From NCBI GenBank assembly GCA_946183365.1, contig CAMHAH010000005.1, forward strand, positions 109,952 to 173,951: DNA of 64,000 bases, read 5' to 3'. The notes beneath the pieces were generated by a model, which saw only the letters and a program-made list of their open reading frames with translations, searched no databases and was not told the DNA's origin. Source of the DNA: an uncultured Clostridia bacterium (GTDB lineage: Bacteria > Bacillota > Clostridia > Oscillospirales > Acutalibacteraceae). The position numbers and the translations under genes are program-made. This document shows positions 48,789-59,010 of this stretch, in pieces (the stretch's first letter is position 1; each line of letters starts with the position of its first letter).

Positions 48789-49775
48789 ATGGATTATATA
48801 GGCAACAAATGTCCTGTATGCGATAAGTATTTTCACGCTGATGACGATATAGTGGTATGTCCCGAATGCGGTACCCCTCATCACAGAGAATGCTATGAGC
48901 AGCTCGGACATTGCGCTAATGAAGCGCTTCACTCCCGTGGATATGATTATAACCAAGAGAATGAAAACAAAACCCGGGATATAAAGATCTGTCCCAAATG
49001 CGGTAAACAGAATGAGGCTGACTGCTTCTTCTGCAAATACTGCGGCACCTCTCTGACTGAAAACACAGCTCAGAATTTCGACAACACTCAGCAGCAACAG
49101 CAATACGGCTCTCCGTTCTCAGCCGGTCAGGGCGGTACCCCGTTCAACGCGGCGTTTCTCGATCCGCTCGCGGGCGTGCCGGGAGATACAGATCTGGGCG
49201 ACGGAGTTACCGCAGGTGAAGCCGCTAAATACGTAAAGAATAATACTCCCTATTTCATCAGAGTATTCTCAAATATCAAGAACTTCAACAGAAGCAAGTT
49301 CAATTTTGCCGCGGCTCTGTTCACCGGCGGGTATATGCTTTATCGCAAGATGTATAAGCTCGGAGCGATATTCGCAGCCCTGCAATTAGCTCTTATGGTA
49401 CTGCAATTCTACCTTGAGTCGATATGCGGTATATTCAACGGATCGGTCTCTTTAGCTTCGACCGATATATTCAGCGGCTACAGCAATATATTATCCTCAG
49501 CTTCAGAGCAGGATATCAATCTGTTTTTTCTGATAGAAACTATAGATATCCTTCTTCTGATATTCAGGATCGTGATCGGTCTGTGCTTTAACAGAATGTA
49601 CTTCACCCACTGTAAAAAGCAGATCGTCAAGATAAAAAACGACGTCACGGACGGAGAGAACCCCGAGACCGTATTACAGACCAAAGGCGGCGTCAATACT
49701 CCTCTCGCGATCTCTCTGCTCATTACGGCGATGATCGTAACGTATCTCCCCCGCTTGTTAGGCGGCGTATTTTAA
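48789..49775 (+). CDS. Prokaryotic RING-finger/zinc-ribbon membrane protein (DUF2628-like)
   Basis: 328 residues. The N-terminus (about 5-45) is a RING-like treble-clef, CPVCDKYFHADDDIVVCPE followed by CGTPHHRECYEQLGHC. A second zinc ribbon has ICPKCGKQNE and CKYCGTS (about 65-90). A Gln-rich linker and then a membrane part with about four helices follow, starting at the DUF2628-like FNFAAALFTGGYMLYRKMYKLG. The function is unknown; prokaryotic RING proteins have been proposed to take part in ubiquitin-like or lipid-linked pathways. It has its own promoter, and galU follows 82 bases later. Confidence 0.82.
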   Translation: MDYIGNKCPVCDKYFHADDDIVVCPECGTPHHRECYEQLGHCANEALHSRGYDYNQENENKTRDIKICPKCGKQNEADCFFCKYCGTSLTENTAQNFDNTQQQQQYGSPFSAGQGGTPFNAAFLDPLAGVPGDTDLGDGVTAGEAAKYVKNNTPYFIRVFSNIKNFNRSKFNFAAALFTGGYMLYRKMYKLGAIFAALQLALMVLQFYLESICGIFNGSVSLASTDIFSGYSNILSSASEQDINLFFLIETIDILLLIFRIVIGLCFNRMYFTHCKKQIVKIKNDVTDGENPETVLQTKGGVNTPLAISLLITAMIVTYLPRLLGGVF

Positions 49776-49857
49776 AGAAAAGTGCTCATTACCGAAGTCC
49801 GCTCGGAAATGAGGTAAAATAAAAACAATAAAGCGGACAGAAAGGTCAGAAACCGAG

Positions 49858-50730
49858 ATGAAAATCACAAAAGCAGTTATTCCCGCAGCGGGTCTGGGAA
49901 CAAGAGTTCTGCCTGCCACTAAGTCTATGCCCAAAGAAATGATCCCCATAGTTGATAAACCAGCAATCCAGTATATCGTAGAAGAGGCTGTAGCCTCGGG
50001 TATCACGGACATTCTTATCATCACTAACAGAGGTAAAGGAGTTATCGAGGATCACTTCGATATCTCTGTAAGCCTCGAGGAAACATTAAGAAGATCCGGT
50101 AAGACCGAGCAGTTGAATTCTATCAAGGATATCCACAATCTCGCCAATATACATTACATCAGACAGATAACAACAAAGGGCTTGGGACACGCCGTCTCAA
50201 GAGCTAAGACCTTTGTCGGCAACGAGCCGTTTGTCGTTATGTACGGCGACGACGTGATAATCGGCGATATTCCCGCAACTAAGGAGCTTATCGACGCGTA
50301 CGGTACCTTCGGCAAGGGTGTTTTGGGTATCAAGCCCGTATCCGAGGAGGATATCAAAAAATACAGCTCACTTAAGGTAGAAAACCTGCACGACAATGTC
50401 TTTAAGTGTACCGATATGATAGAGAAGCCTCAGAGAAAAGAGGATATCATGTCGCTGTATTCGATTCTCGGCAGATGTGTTCTTCCGCCTGAGATATTCG
50501 ATATCTTAGAGAATACCGAGCCCGGCGCGGGCGGCGAGATACAGCTCACCGACGCTATGGCTGAGCTTGCGAGGACAGAAGGCATGACGGCTGTTGAATT
50601 CACTTCAAAGCGTTATGATATGGGCAATAAGCTGGGTATATTACAAGCCAACATAGAGGTAGGCCTGAAGCATAAGGATACAGCCGACGGTCTTAAAGAA
50701 TATATCAAAGAACTTGCCAAGACCCTGTGA
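49858..50730 (+). CDS. galU: UTP-glucose-1-phosphate uridylyltransferase
   Basis: Makes UDP-glucose for envelope glycans and glycolipids. The 290 residues are the usual GalU length. Landmarks are the nucleotide loop AAGLGTRVLPATKSMPKEM at 10-28, IVDKPAIQYIVEEA, FVVMYGDDVIIGD (metal-binding Asp) and PGAGGEIQLTDAM. AGAAAGGTC lies before the ATG. A terminator follows closely. Confidence 0.97.
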   Translation: MKITKAVIPAAGLGTRVLPATKSMPKEMIPIVDKPAIQYIVEEAVASGITDILIITNRGKGVIEDHFDISVSLEETLRRSGKTEQLNSIKDIHNLANIHYIRQITTKGLGHAVSRAKTFVGNEPFVVMYGDDVIIGDIPATKELIDAYGTFGKGVLGIKPVSEEDIKKYSSLKVENLHDNVFKCTDMIEKPQRKEDIMSLYSILGRCVLPPEIFDILENTEPGAGGEIQLTDAMAELARTEGMTAVEFTSKRYDMGNKLGILQANIEVGLKHKDTADGLKEYIKELAKTL

Positions 50731-50760
50731 TTTAAATCTGCATAAAAAATCTCGACATCA

Positions 50761-50781
50761 AGAGCGGCATTTTGTCGCTCT
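50761..50781 (+). terminator. Terminator of galU
   Basis: AGAGCG/CGCTCT with a 9-base loop, followed by TTTGTTATTG. Confidence 0.75.
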
Positions 50782-50848
50782 TTTGTTATTGTTACAAAAA
50801 TATAATTTTTATAATTCCAATCTATAAATAAGCGGTTAATAAAAGTAG

Positions 50849-50854
50849 TATAAT
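50849..50854 (+). promoter_or_regulatory. -10 element before the ACT/PFL/V-ATPase operon 2
   Basis: TATAAT, 52 bases before the ACT-protein ATG. No good -35 at 16-18 bases is seen, so an activator may be needed. Confidence 0.45.
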
Positions 50855-50906
50855 ATGTACGATAAAACTGGAGTAATAGCGTTTTAAATATAACGGAGGA
50901 CAACGT

Positions 50907-51176
50907 ATGAAAGCGGTAATAACGGTACTCGGAAAAGACAGCGTAGGTATACTCAGCAAGGTCAGCACAGCGTGCGCCGAGGTCGGCGTCAATATCATAG
51001 AGGTGACCCAGAGCGTACTGCAGGATATGTTCGCTATGATAATGCTCGCTGAGATCGGCAGCGCGTCCGTTAATTTTGAAGAGCTGAGCAAAAAACTCGA
51101 CAAAGTCGGCGAAGAGAATAATCTCAAGATACATGTGATGCATGAGGACATCTTCAACAGTATGCATAAGATCTGA
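50907..51176 (+). CDS. ACT-domain protein (UPF0237)
   Basis: The 89-residue protein is a single ACT ligand-binding domain: [28 protein letters not shown] opens the fold and [16 protein letters not shown] follows, as in UPF0237 proteins. It probably binds an amino acid as a dimer. AACGGAGG precedes the ATG. It starts a run of 11 same-strand genes and is always seen next to the PFL/UPF0210 protein in Firmicutes, as here (gap of eight bases). Confidence 0.93.
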   Translation: MKAVITVLGKDSVGILSKVSTACAEVGVNIIEVTQSVLQDMFAMIMLAEIGSASVNFEELSKKLDKVGEENNLKIHVMHEDIFNSMHKI

Positions 51177-51184
51177 GGTGCCGT

Positions 51185-52543
51185 ATGCTTGAAACAAAAG
51201 ATATATTAGAAACCATAAATATGATAGATAACGAGAACCTTGACGTGAGAACTATCACGATGGGTATCTCGCTTATCGACTGTATAGACAGCGATATAGA
51301 CAGAGCGTGTGACAAGATATACGACAAGATATGTATGTATGCCAAGGACTTGGTCAAGACCGGCGAGGATATCACAAGGGAATACGGTATCCCGATCATC
51401 AATAAACGCATATCGGTCACCCCTATCTCTATCATCGCGGGAGTATGTCAAACTCAGAAGATACTTAAATTCGCCAAGGCGCTTGACAGAGCCGCAGATA
51501 CGCTGGGCGTAAACTTCATCGGCGGTTATTCGGCGCTTGTTGAAAAAGGCTTCGCGGCAGGTGATTACGCTCTTATCGAGAGCATCCCCGAGGCTCTCTC
51601 TGTGACAGAAAAGGTATGCTCTTCTGTAAATATCGGCTCTACTAAAGCCGGTATCAATATGGACGCCGTCAAGATGATGGGCAAAACCGTTGTCGATACC
51701 GCAAAGCTCACTTCAGACAACAACTGCATAGGCGCCGCCAAGCTGGTGACATTCTGCAACGCGGTACAGGATAATCCGTTCATGGCGGGCGCTTTTCACG
51801 GAGTAGGCGAAGCGGACTGTGTAATAAACGTAGGCGTATCGGGACCCGGAGTGGTAAGAGCGGCTCTCGAGAAAGCAGACTGCAAGGATATTACCGAGGT
51901 AGCCGATCTCGTAAAGAAAACTGCCTTCAAGATAACAAGGATGGGTCAGCTGGTAGCTCAGCAGGCTTCCTCAAGATTATCGGTTCCATTCGGCATAGTC
52001 GACCTCTCCCTCGCCCCTACCCCCGCTGTCGGAGACTCGGTCGCCCATATCCTCGAGGAAATGGGACTTGAGATCTGCGGATGTCACGGTACTACCGCGG
52101 CTCTCGCTCTGCTGAACGACGCTGTCAAAAAAGGCGGCGTGATGGCTTCTTCACACGTCGGAGGTCTCTCGGGCGCTTTCATACCCGTATCTGAAGATCA
52201 GGGCATGATAAACGCCGTAAAGAAAGGCGCTCTTGATATAACCAAGCTCGAGGCCATGACCGCCGTTTGCTCGGTAGGCCTTGATATGCTTGTGATTCCG
52301 GGAGATGTAACGCCCGAAACGGTATCGGCTATCATAGCCGATGAAGCCGCTATCGGTATGGTAAATTCAAAGACCACCGCGGTCAGGGTCATTCCCGCTA
52401 TCGGTCACGAAGCCGGCGACGAGCTGAACTTCGGCGGATTGCTCGGAAAGGGTCCCGTAATGCCGCTGAGATACGGAAGCGCGGAAAAATTCATCAACTT
52501 AGGCGGAAGGCTCCCCGCTCCCATGCAATCACTTAAGAATTGA
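51185..52543 (+). CDS. PFL family protein (UPF0210/DUF711)
   Basis: 452-residue protein of the UPF0210 family, structurally related to glycyl-radical enzymes (pyruvate formate-lyase fold) but of unknown activity. Landmarks are [51 protein letters not shown] and the C-terminal [26 protein letters not shown] lies before the ATG. It stands 15 bases before the first V-ATPase gene of operon 2, so it may be co-transcribed. Confidence 0.92.
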   Translation: MLETKDILETINMIDNENLDVRTITMGISLIDCIDSDIDRACDKIYDKICMYAKDLVKTGEDITREYGIPIINKRISVTPISIIAGVCQTQKILKFAKALDRAADTLGVNFIGGYSALVEKGFAAGDYALIESIPEALSVTEKVCSSVNIGSTKAGINMDAVKMMGKTVVDTAKLTSDNNCIGAAKLVTFCNAVQDNPFMAGAFHGVGEADCVINVGVSGPGVVRAALEKADCKDITEVADLVKKTAFKITRMGQLVAQQASSRLSVPFGIVDLSLAPTPAVGDSVAHILEEMGLEICGCHGTTAALALLNDAVKKGGVMASSHVGGLSGAFIPVSEDQGMINAVKKGALDITKLEAMTAVCSVGLDMLVIPGDVTPETVSAIIADEAAIGMVNSKTTAVRVIPAIGHEAGDELNFGGLLGKGPVMPLRYGSAEKFINLGGRLPAPMQSLKN

Positions 52544-52558
52544 TAAAGAGGTATAATC

Positions 52559-52867
52559 ATGCAGGATCTGCTAAAAAAGATAATAGAAATGGATGAACAG
52601 GCCCGTAAGATAGAGCAGCAGGCAAAATCCGAAAAGCTCGCGAGCGAGGCCGAGATAGACGAACTCAGAGAAAAGATCTATAACGATTACATCATAAGAG
52701 CAAAAGACCGCATCGAAAAGAATATAGCGGTCGATAAGGCTCACGCTGACGAAAAGCTCGCCGCCTTTGAAAAAGAGGCTGAAAAGCTGAAATCCGATAT
52801 GGACAATAAATACTCGGCTGAAAAAGAACGCTGGGTAAACGAGATAGTCAGCAGAGTACTGGCGTAA
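52559..52867 (+). CDS. V/A-type ATPase peripheral-stalk coiled-coil subunit (operon 2)
   Basis: 102 residues, nearly all coiled coil (ARKIEQQAKSEKLASEAEID, KDRIEKNIAVDKAHADEKL), ending WVNEIVSRVLA. Sequence similarity to the operon 1 counterpart is low, but the length, composition and position as first ATPase gene fit a G/H-type stalk subunit pairing with subunit E. AAGAGGTATAATC precedes the ATG. The assignment rests on context more than motif. Confidence 0.78.
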   Translation: MQDLLKKIIEMDEQARKIEQQAKSEKLASEAEIDELREKIYNDYIIRAKDRIEKNIAVDKAHADEKLAAFEKEAEKLKSDMDNKYSAEKERWVNEIVSRVLA

Positions 52868-52900
52868 TTCTATGTATACTTCTATGAAAGGGGTGAGTGT

Positions 52901-53926
52901 ATGGCTTTGATCAACTCTTCTTCGGCGATAACCGCCAAGGTCCGTTCACAATACGGCAAGCGGCTAAAGCTCAAGGACTATCAGGCTATGTCAAAGTGCG
53001 GATCTGTCGGCGAGGTCGTTCAATATCTGAAAACATACACTCATTTCCAGAGCTTTCTCGACAAGGTCAGCAACGACGTCCACAGAGGAAATCTTGAGAA
53101 TATACTGCGTGAAAGACAGTTTGAAAAATTCCTCGTTCTGTGTAAATACAATTCCGGAACTACGCCGGTAACAGGATATCTGCTGAGGAGAACAGAGATA
53201 GCGGAACTGATGAAGATTATCACTCTGCTCTCGATCAACAGACCTCAGGAATATATCTTCTCACTGCCGATCTACTTTATACAGCATACCGAGCTCGACC
53301 TCGCGGCTTTGTCTCAGGTCCACGATCACAGCGATCTTCTCGAGGCGCTGAAAAACACCGATTATTATAAAACAGTCAGGGAATTCCCGCCTAACGAAAT
53401 CGGTGATTATGATTTGGCTGCTATCGAGAACGCTCTTGAGAGCTACAGTCTGAAAATACTATACTCAGAGATTGATAAGATAAAGAACAAGAAGGACAAA
53501 GCCCAGCTAAAGGAGCTCTTCGATACTCTCAACGATTACAGCAATTATTCTCGTATAATTCGTTTAAAGAAGTATTACAAAATGAATAATGACGCTATCC
53601 GTTCTAATCTTTTAAGCTACGGTTCGCTTACAGGCAACAAGCTTGATAAGATACTCAGAAAAGAGGAGCTCAGCGATATAAAAGCTGAGCTGATGAATAC
53701 AAGCGTCGGGCGTAAAGCAGCTTTGATAGATGAAGACAGTCAGATGTCTATACAGGGCAAATATGAGAAATGCAGACACGAGCTGTACTTCTCATCCAAC
53801 CCGGATATTATCCTGCTTGCCTATTATATACTGTCAGAGACAGAATTATCTAACGTTATCGCTGTCATAGAGGGCGTACGCTACTCTATGCAGCCCGAAA
53901 ACATATTAGCTTTATTAGTCATATGA
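52901..53926 (+). CDS. atpC: V/A-type ATPase subunit C (operon 2)
   Basis: 341 residues, helical, AC39 family. The N-terminal NSSSAITAKVRSQYGKRL replaces the YxYxxARIR start of operon 1, and a mid-protein LKLLFxTLNDYSNYSRIIRLKKYY-like segment and the C-terminal DIILLAYYILSETELSNVIAVIEGVRY are clear. It is diverged from the operon 1 protein and lies before subunit I rather than after E. AAAGGGGTGAG precedes the ATG. Confidence 0.9.
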   Translation: MALINSSSAITAKVRSQYGKRLKLKDYQAMSKCGSVGEVVQYLKTYTHFQSFLDKVSNDVHRGNLENILRERQFEKFLVLCKYNSGTTPVTGYLLRRTEIAELMKIITLLSINRPQEYIFSLPIYFIQHTELDLAALSQVHDHSDLLEALKNTDYYKTVREFPPNEIGDYDLAAIENALESYSLKILYSEIDKIKNKKDKAQLKELFDTLNDYSNYSRIIRLKKYYKMNNDAIRSNLLSYGSLTGNKLDKILRKEELSDIKAELMNTSVGRKAALIDEDSQMSIQGKYEKCRHELYFSSNPDIILLAYYILSETELSNVIAVIEGVRYSMQPENILALLVI

Positions 53927-53940
53927 TATGAGGTGAAAAT

Positions 53941-55878
53941 ATGGCGTTGACTAAAATGAAGCTCGTGAACATCATCGGTATGATGAGTTATCTCGATGAC
54001 ACGGTATCGGTGCTGGGACGCACAGGCGTATTTCAGCCCGATGAAACAGCCGAGTTCTTCTCAGATAACGAAAGCATGATACCGATAAGTTCGTCAAACG
54101 AGTATTCTCCTATGCTCGATAAGCTAAAGGAGCTTATGATCGGAGCCGGTATCAGAGCTGAGATCGTCGACTCGGATGAATACGACGATGTGAGTTTAGA
54201 TCGGATAAGGAGCTTCATCAATGATACCGAGTCTCAATTAGGCGAGCTTATCACGGTAAGAGATAACTTAAACAGCGAGATTGTCGTATGTGACGAGAAC
54301 ATAGAAAAGGCTAAGCACTTTGTGGGACTTGACCTTGATATCAGCAAGATATCCGATTGTGAATACATCATCACTCGCTTCGGCAGGCTCCCTAAAGACA
54401 GCTATCTGAAATTACAGGCATACAGCGAGAACCCTTATGTAGAGTTCTTTCCATGTACTAAAGACGATGTATATTACTGGGGCGTCTATGTAACTCCGCT
54501 GAGCGAGGCTGACAACATAGACCGCATATTCTCAAGATTGTTCTTTGAAAAGGTAGAGATATCCGATATAAACAACAAGCCGGCGGATTACGTCGATCAG
54601 CAGACCAAGCTGAAGACTAAGCTGAGCGAAGACAAAGCTAAGGTAGACAAGGATATCGAAGCGTACACCAAAGAGCATAAAACAGAGATACTGAAGGTGT
54701 TCACTGCCTTATGCAAGCAGCACGCATATGTCTCAATAAAAAATCACGCCTGTAAATACAGAAGGAGCTTTGTTCTTGTAGGATGGATACCCGCTGATTA
54801 TGAGGGCCAGATAAAAGAAGCCCTCGATAAAATAGATACAGTAGAGGTAACCTTTACACGCGGCGAGGATGAAATGAAACATTCTCCGCCGGTAAAGCTC
54901 AAGAACCGCTTCTTCTTCAGACCGTTTGAGTATTATACCGAGATGTACGGTCTGCCGAATGCCCGCGAGATAGATCCCTCGTGGTTCTTAGCTCTCACCT
55001 ATACCCTATTGTTCGGTATAATGTTTGCCGATGTCGGTCAGGGCATTATGCTGCTTATTGCGGCGATATATATGTACAAGAAGATGAAGATGCCGCTCGG
55101 CGCTCTGCTGATCCCCTGCGCGATCAGCTCTACGATATTCGGCTTTATATTCGGTTCCGTGTTCGGCTTTGAAGAACTGCTCAATCCCGTATACAAGGCG
55201 CTGTTCGGATTGAACGAAAAGCCTGTCGACGTAATGGAAGGCAACACGACCATGATATTGATATTCGGCGCTGTCGGTATCGGCGTAGTCCTGCTGATAA
55301 TAGCGATGATACTCAACATCGTATCGTGCTTCAAGCGGCACGACGTCGGAGGAGCGCTCTTCGGAGTGAACGGCGTAGCGGGACTTGTGTTCTATGTCTC
55401 TCTCATAGTCGGACTGGTATGCAGCCTGGTGCTGAATATTCAGCTGATGACCACACCGTATATAATCTTTTTGATAGTTTTACCGCTGATACTGATATTC
55501 CTGAGAGAGCCGCTGTCTAAGCTCATCAGAGGCGAAAGAAAGATATTCGAGAGCGGTATCGGTTCATTTATCGTAGACAATCTCTTTGAGATGTTCGAGG
55601 TAATGCTCTCTTATGTCACCAATACCATGAGCTTTTTAAGAGTAGGCGCGTTCGTACTGGTTCACGCAGGTATGATGAAAGTCGTATTCGTACTGGCGGG
55701 TATGTTCGGTCCCGTTGGCTACACTATAACGATCATCTTAGGCAATATATTGGTAGCGGCGCTCGAGGCGCTGCTGGTAGGTATCCAGGTATTAAGGCTT
55801 GAATACTATGAGATGTTCAGCAGATTTTATATCGGCGACGGCAGAAAATATGAGCCCGTCACCGTCAAAGATATTTAA
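53941..55878 (+). CDS. atpI: V/A-type ATPase membrane subunit I (operon 2)
   Basis: 645-residue stator subunit. The soluble N-terminal domain runs to about residue 340 and contains ALTKMKLVNIIGMMSYLDD. The membrane domain begins IDPSWFLALTYTLLFGIMFADVGQG. It ends with the conserved NTMSFLRVGAFVLVHAGMMK block, whose Arg is the stator charge, and LEALLVGIQVLRLEYYEMFSRFY. It differs from the operon 1 protein, where the same block reads SYSRLLALG. GAGGTGAAAAT precedes the ATG. Confidence 0.96.
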   Translation: MALTKMKLVNIIGMMSYLDDTVSVLGRTGVFQPDETAEFFSDNESMIPISSSNEYSPMLDKLKELMIGAGIRAEIVDSDEYDDVSLDRIRSFINDTESQLGELITVRDNLNSEIVVCDENIEKAKHFVGLDLDISKISDCEYIITRFGRLPKDSYLKLQAYSENPYVEFFPCTKDDVYYWGVYVTPLSEADNIDRIFSRLFFEKVEISDINNKPADYVDQQTKLKTKLSEDKAKVDKDIEAYTKEHKTEILKVFTALCKQHAYVSIKNHACKYRRSFVLVGWIPADYEGQIKEALDKIDTVEVTFTRGEDEMKHSPPVKLKNRFFFRPFEYYTEMYGLPNAREIDPSWFLALTYTLLFGIMFADVGQGIMLLIAAIYMYKKMKMPLGALLIPCAISSTIFGFIFGSVFGFEELLNPVYKALFGLNEKPVDVMEGNTTMILIFGAVGIGVVLLIIAMILNIVSCFKRHDVGGALFGVNGVAGLVFYVSLIVGLVCSLVLNIQLMTTPYIIFLIVLPLILIFLREPLSKLIRGERKIFESGIGSFIVDNLFEMFEVMLSYVTNTMSFLRVGAFVLVHAGMMKVVFVLAGMFGPVGYTITIILGNILVAALEALLVGIQVLRLEYYEMFSRFYIGDGRKYEPVTVKDI

Positions 55879-55896
55879 ATTTCGGAGGTTTTGATT

Positions 55897-56322
55897 ATGT
55901 TACAATATTTATTTATGTTTATTCCCGCAGCTTTTCTCGTAATATCCGTACTGCTCTGTATGAGAGCGTATAATAAAGGCAAAAGTCCCAAGATAGCCGT
56001 TCTCACTCAGATATGCTCCTTCTGTGCTGTCGCGGCGTTTTGTCTTATCTGCCCTATCGTAGCGAACGCTGCCGACGCTTCGACTGCCGCTGAGGCGGCT
56101 TCGAGCTCCGCTAAGGGTCTGGGATATATCTCAGCGGGTCTGTCGACGGGTCTGTCATGTATCGGCGGCGGTATCGCTGTAGGCGGTTCCGCTCCCGCGG
56201 CTATAGGCGCTACATCCGAGGATCCTAAGAACTTCGGTAAGTCTATCATCTTCGTTGCTCTCGGCGAGGGCTGCGCTCTGTATGGTATGCTTATCTCCAT
56301 CATGATAATCACAAGCCTCTGA
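55897..56322 (+). CDS. atpK: V/A-type ATPase c subunit (K), predicted H+-type (operon 2)
   Basis: The ATG at 55897, eight bases after GGAGG, gives 141 residues. Residues 1-58 form two extra hydrophobic segments ending ICPIVANAADAS, which resembles a cleavable leader. The mature part is one hairpin: SAGLSTGLSCIGGGIAVGG, a loop SEDPKNFGKS, and a helix with the ion-carrying E124 in VALGEGCALYG. The Gln and Thr/Ser ligands for Na+ are absent (G125 follows the Glu, and the first helix has no Gln). I infer proton specificity, in contrast to NtpK of operon 1. Confidence 0.9.
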   Translation: MLQYLFMFIPAAFLVISVLLCMRAYNKGKSPKIAVLTQICSFCAVAAFCLICPIVANAADASTAAEAASSSAKGLGYISAGLSTGLSCIGGGIAVGGSAPAAIGATSEDPKNFGKSIIFVALGEGCALYGMLISIMIITSL

Positions 56323-56326
56323 TACA

Positions 56327-56638
56327 ATGAGGATGTATCTGCTGAGCGATAACGTCGACACACTGATGGGTATGCGTATGTCCGGTATAGACGGCGTAGT
56401 ACTGCATCAGGAGCAGGAGGTAAGAGATAAGCTCAACTCACTGTTAAAAGAGGACGATATCGCTGTTATACTTATCACATCAACTCTGGTAAATCTTATC
56501 AGAGAAACCGTATATGACCTAAAGCTCAACCGCAAACAGCCCCTTATCATAGAGATACCCGACCGCCACGGAAACGGACGCACAAAGGACAGTATCACCA
56601 AGTATGTCAAGGACGCTATCGGCGTTGATATGAGCTGA
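56327..56638 (+). CDS. atpF: V/A-type ATPase subunit F (operon 2)
   Basis: 103 residues with the subunit F pattern: MYLLSDNVDTLMGMRMSGIDG at the start (quoted in part), then DDIAVILITSTLVNLI, and PLIIEIPDRHG near the end. The last two segments are closer to archaeal-type F subunits than those of operon 1. Start choice is uncertain: two ATGs (56327 and 56333) lie just after the atpK stop and neither has a strong ribosome site, so coupling to atpK is likely. Confidence 0.9.
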   Translation: MRMYLLSDNVDTLMGMRMSGIDGVVLHQEQEVRDKLNSLLKEDDIAVILITSTLVNLIRETVYDLKLNRKQPLIIEIPDRHGNGRTKDSITKYVKDAIGVDMS

Positions 56639-56651
56639 GAGAAGGTAAAGC

Positions 56652-57242
56652 ATGAACGAAAAAACAAAGGAATCCAAATTTCTTGACGCTATAAATAAAT
56701 ATGCCGAGGGCCAGAAGGCTCGCATAACTCAGGAGATCGAGGATTATAAAAACAGTAAGATAGAGCAGGCTACAGAACAGGGCTTGAAGGACGCGTATGA
56801 CCTTATCAAGGGCGATATCGCTGCGCGCAAGGCGGCTATCGTAAACGATACCGCTAAAAAGGAGCTCGGTATTCGCAGAGAGCTGTATAAAAAGCGCCAG
56901 ACTATTCGTAACGAGGTATTTGCCGAAGCTGAGCAAAAGCTGCTTGATTTCACAAAATCAGAGAATTATAAGGAATATCTCAGAAAGCAGGCAGAGAAAG
57001 CCCTCGAGGTGTTAGGCGAAGATGGATGTACCGTTTATATCTCTCCCGCTGATGAGGACAAGAAGGATATCATCCTCGGTATCCTTAAATCTGCCGAGAT
57101 AAAGACTGATAATCATATCACTATCGGCGGATTAAGGGCGTACAGTCGTAAAATGGGCATTACAGCCGACTGCACTCTTGACACGGCTCTCGAAGATCAG
57201 AGCGAGTGGTTCAACGAAAAATCGGGACTTAAGGTGGTGTAA
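56652..57242 (+). CDS. atpE: V/A-type ATPase subunit E (operon 2)
   Basis: Peripheral-stalk subunit, 196 residues. The N-terminal 110 residues are coiled coil (FLDAINKYAEGQKARITQEI; AEQKLLDFTKSENYKEYL). The C-terminal domain has DDKKD-like IILGILKSAEIKTDNH and GGLRAYSRKMGITADCTLD. Ending EDQSEWFNEKSGLKVV it fits E-type stalk proteins. GAGAGAAGGTAAAGC precedes the ATG. It is placed after F here, whereas it precedes C in operon 1. Confidence 0.88.
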   Translation: MNEKTKESKFLDAINKYAEGQKARITQEIEDYKNSKIEQATEQGLKDAYDLIKGDIAARKAAIVNDTAKKELGIRRELYKKRQTIRNEVFAEAEQKLLDFTKSENYKEYLRKQAEKALEVLGEDGCTVYISPADEDKKDIILGILKSAEIKTDNHITIGGLRAYSRKMGITADCTLDTALEDQSEWFNEKSGLKVV

Positions 57243-57244
57243 CT

Positions 57245-58996
57245 ATGGCAGATGTGATTTACGGTATCAACGGTCCTGTTGTAACCGTTAAGGATACCAC
57301 TGAATTCTCTATGATGGAGATGGTATATGTCGGTCGTGAACGCCTTATCGGTGAGGTTATCGGCATAACCTCTGACTATACCACCATACAGTGCTACGAG
57401 GAGACCACCGGTCTTAAGCCCGGCGACCCTGTTGAGGGCACCCATACACAGATGAACCTTATGCTCGGTCCCGGAATACTCGACAATATCTTTGACGGAA
57501 TCGAAAGACCGTTGGCTGAGATAGAGAAAGAAGCGGGAGCCTTTATAAACCGAGGCTCGACGGTTTCTTCTCTCGACACAGAGAAGGAATGGGATGTTAC
57601 CGTTACCGCTAAGGTCGGTGACACCTTAAACGGAGGCGAGGTATACGCTACCCTGCCCGAAACACAGATAATCACACATAAGCTGATGGTACCGCCGCTT
57701 ATCAGCGGTGAAGTTACAGAGGTCAAGCCCGACGGCAAATATACGCTCAATGACGTTATAGTCAAGCTAAAAGATAAATTCGGCACTGTGCATGAGCTCA
57801 CGCTCTGTCAGCGCTGGCCTATAAGAACTCCGAGACCCGTCGCTCAAAGGCTCACGCCTACAGTACCGCTTATCACGGGTCAGAGAGTTATAGATACCCT
57901 CTTCCCTGTTTCAAAGGGCGGCACGGCTGCTATACCCGGCGGCTTCGGCACAGGAAAGACCATGACGCAGCATCAGCTCGCTAAGTGGTGCGACGCCGAT
58001 ATCATCGTATATGTCGGCTGCGGCGAACGCGGCAATGAGATGAGCCAGGTCCTGCAGGAGTTCTCAGAGCTTATCGACCCTAAGAGCGGCAGACCTATGA
58101 CCGACCGTACAACTCTTATAGCCAACACATCTAATATGCCCGTAGCGGCTCGCGAGGCTTCGATTTACACAGGTATCACACTTGCCGAGTATTACCGCGA
58201 TATGGGCTATGACGTAGCTATAATGGCAGACTCAACCTCTCGTTGGGCAGAAGCGCTCAGAGAGATCTCAGGCCGTCTTGAAGAAATGCCCGCAGAAGAA
58301 GGGTTCCCTGCTTATTTACCGTCGAGACTGTCGGAGTTCTATGAAAGAGCCGGCAGAGCTGATGTGCTCTCGGGCACACAGGGCTCGGTAACAATCATCG
58401 GCGCCGTATCTCCTCAGGGTTCGGACTTCTCAGAGCCTGTCACACAGAACACAAAACGCTTCACTCGGTGCTTCTGGGCGCTGGATAAGTCGCTCGCTTA
58501 CGCAAGGCATTATCCCGCTATCAACTGGAACGACAGCTACAGCGAATACTTCACCGAGCTTGACGCGTGGTATAACGAAAACTACGGCAGAGAGTTCGTT
58601 GAGTACCGCAGCGGTATATCCGCTCTGCTGCAGGAAGAGAACCGACTTATGGAGATAGTAAAGCTCATCGGCTCAGATGTACTGCCGGACGATCAGAAGC
58701 TCATCATCGAAATAGCAAAGATCGTCAGAGTAGGCTTCTTACAGCAGAACGCGTTCCACAAGGACGATACCTATGTACCGCTCGAGAAGCAGAAGCTGAT
58801 GATGAAGACCATCCTGCATCTGTATGAGAGATCAAAGTCGGTAGTCGCTGAAAATATCCCGATATCACGCATCAGAGATACGGGATTGTTTGAAAAGATA
58901 ACAAAGATAAAATACGATATCCCTAACGATCGTCTTGAGATGTTTGACGACTACATAAGTGATATCGATGAAAAGATAAACGGAATTCTGAGCTGA
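57245..58996 (+). CDS. atpA: V/A-type ATPase catalytic subunit A (operon 2)
   Basis: 583-residue catalytic subunit. Walker A GGFGTGKT lies near residue 240, followed by [16 protein letters not shown]. The [22 protein letters not shown] block and the A-specific insertion (about 115-190) are present. It is clearly homologous to NtpA but diverged throughout (for example GPFGSGKT becomes GGFGTGKT), so the two operons are not a recent duplication. AAGGTGGTG precedes the ATG. Confidence 0.98.
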   Translation: MADVIYGINGPVVTVKDTTEFSMMEMVYVGRERLIGEVIGITSDYTTIQCYEETTGLKPGDPVEGTHTQMNLMLGPGILDNIFDGIERPLAEIEKEAGAFINRGSTVSSLDTEKEWDVTVTAKVGDTLNGGEVYATLPETQIITHKLMVPPLISGEVTEVKPDGKYTLNDVIVKLKDKFGTVHELTLCQRWPIRTPRPVAQRLTPTVPLITGQRVIDTLFPVSKGGTAAIPGGFGTGKTMTQHQLAKWCDADIIVYVGCGERGNEMSQVLQEFSELIDPKSGRPMTDRTTLIANTSNMPVAAREASIYTGITLAEYYRDMGYDVAIMADSTSRWAEALREISGRLEEMPAEEGFPAYLPSRLSEFYERAGRADVLSGTQGSVTIIGAVSPQGSDFSEPVTQNTKRFTRCFWALDKSLAYARHYPAINWNDSYSEYFTELDAWYNENYGREFVEYRSGISALLQEENRLMEIVKLIGSDVLPDDQKLIIEIAKIVRVGFLQQNAFHKDDTYVPLEKQKLMMKTILHLYERSKSVVAENIPISRIRDTGLFEKITKIKYDIPNDRLEMFDDYISDIDEKINGILS

Positions 58997-59010
58997 GGGG
59001 GGCGCCGTAT

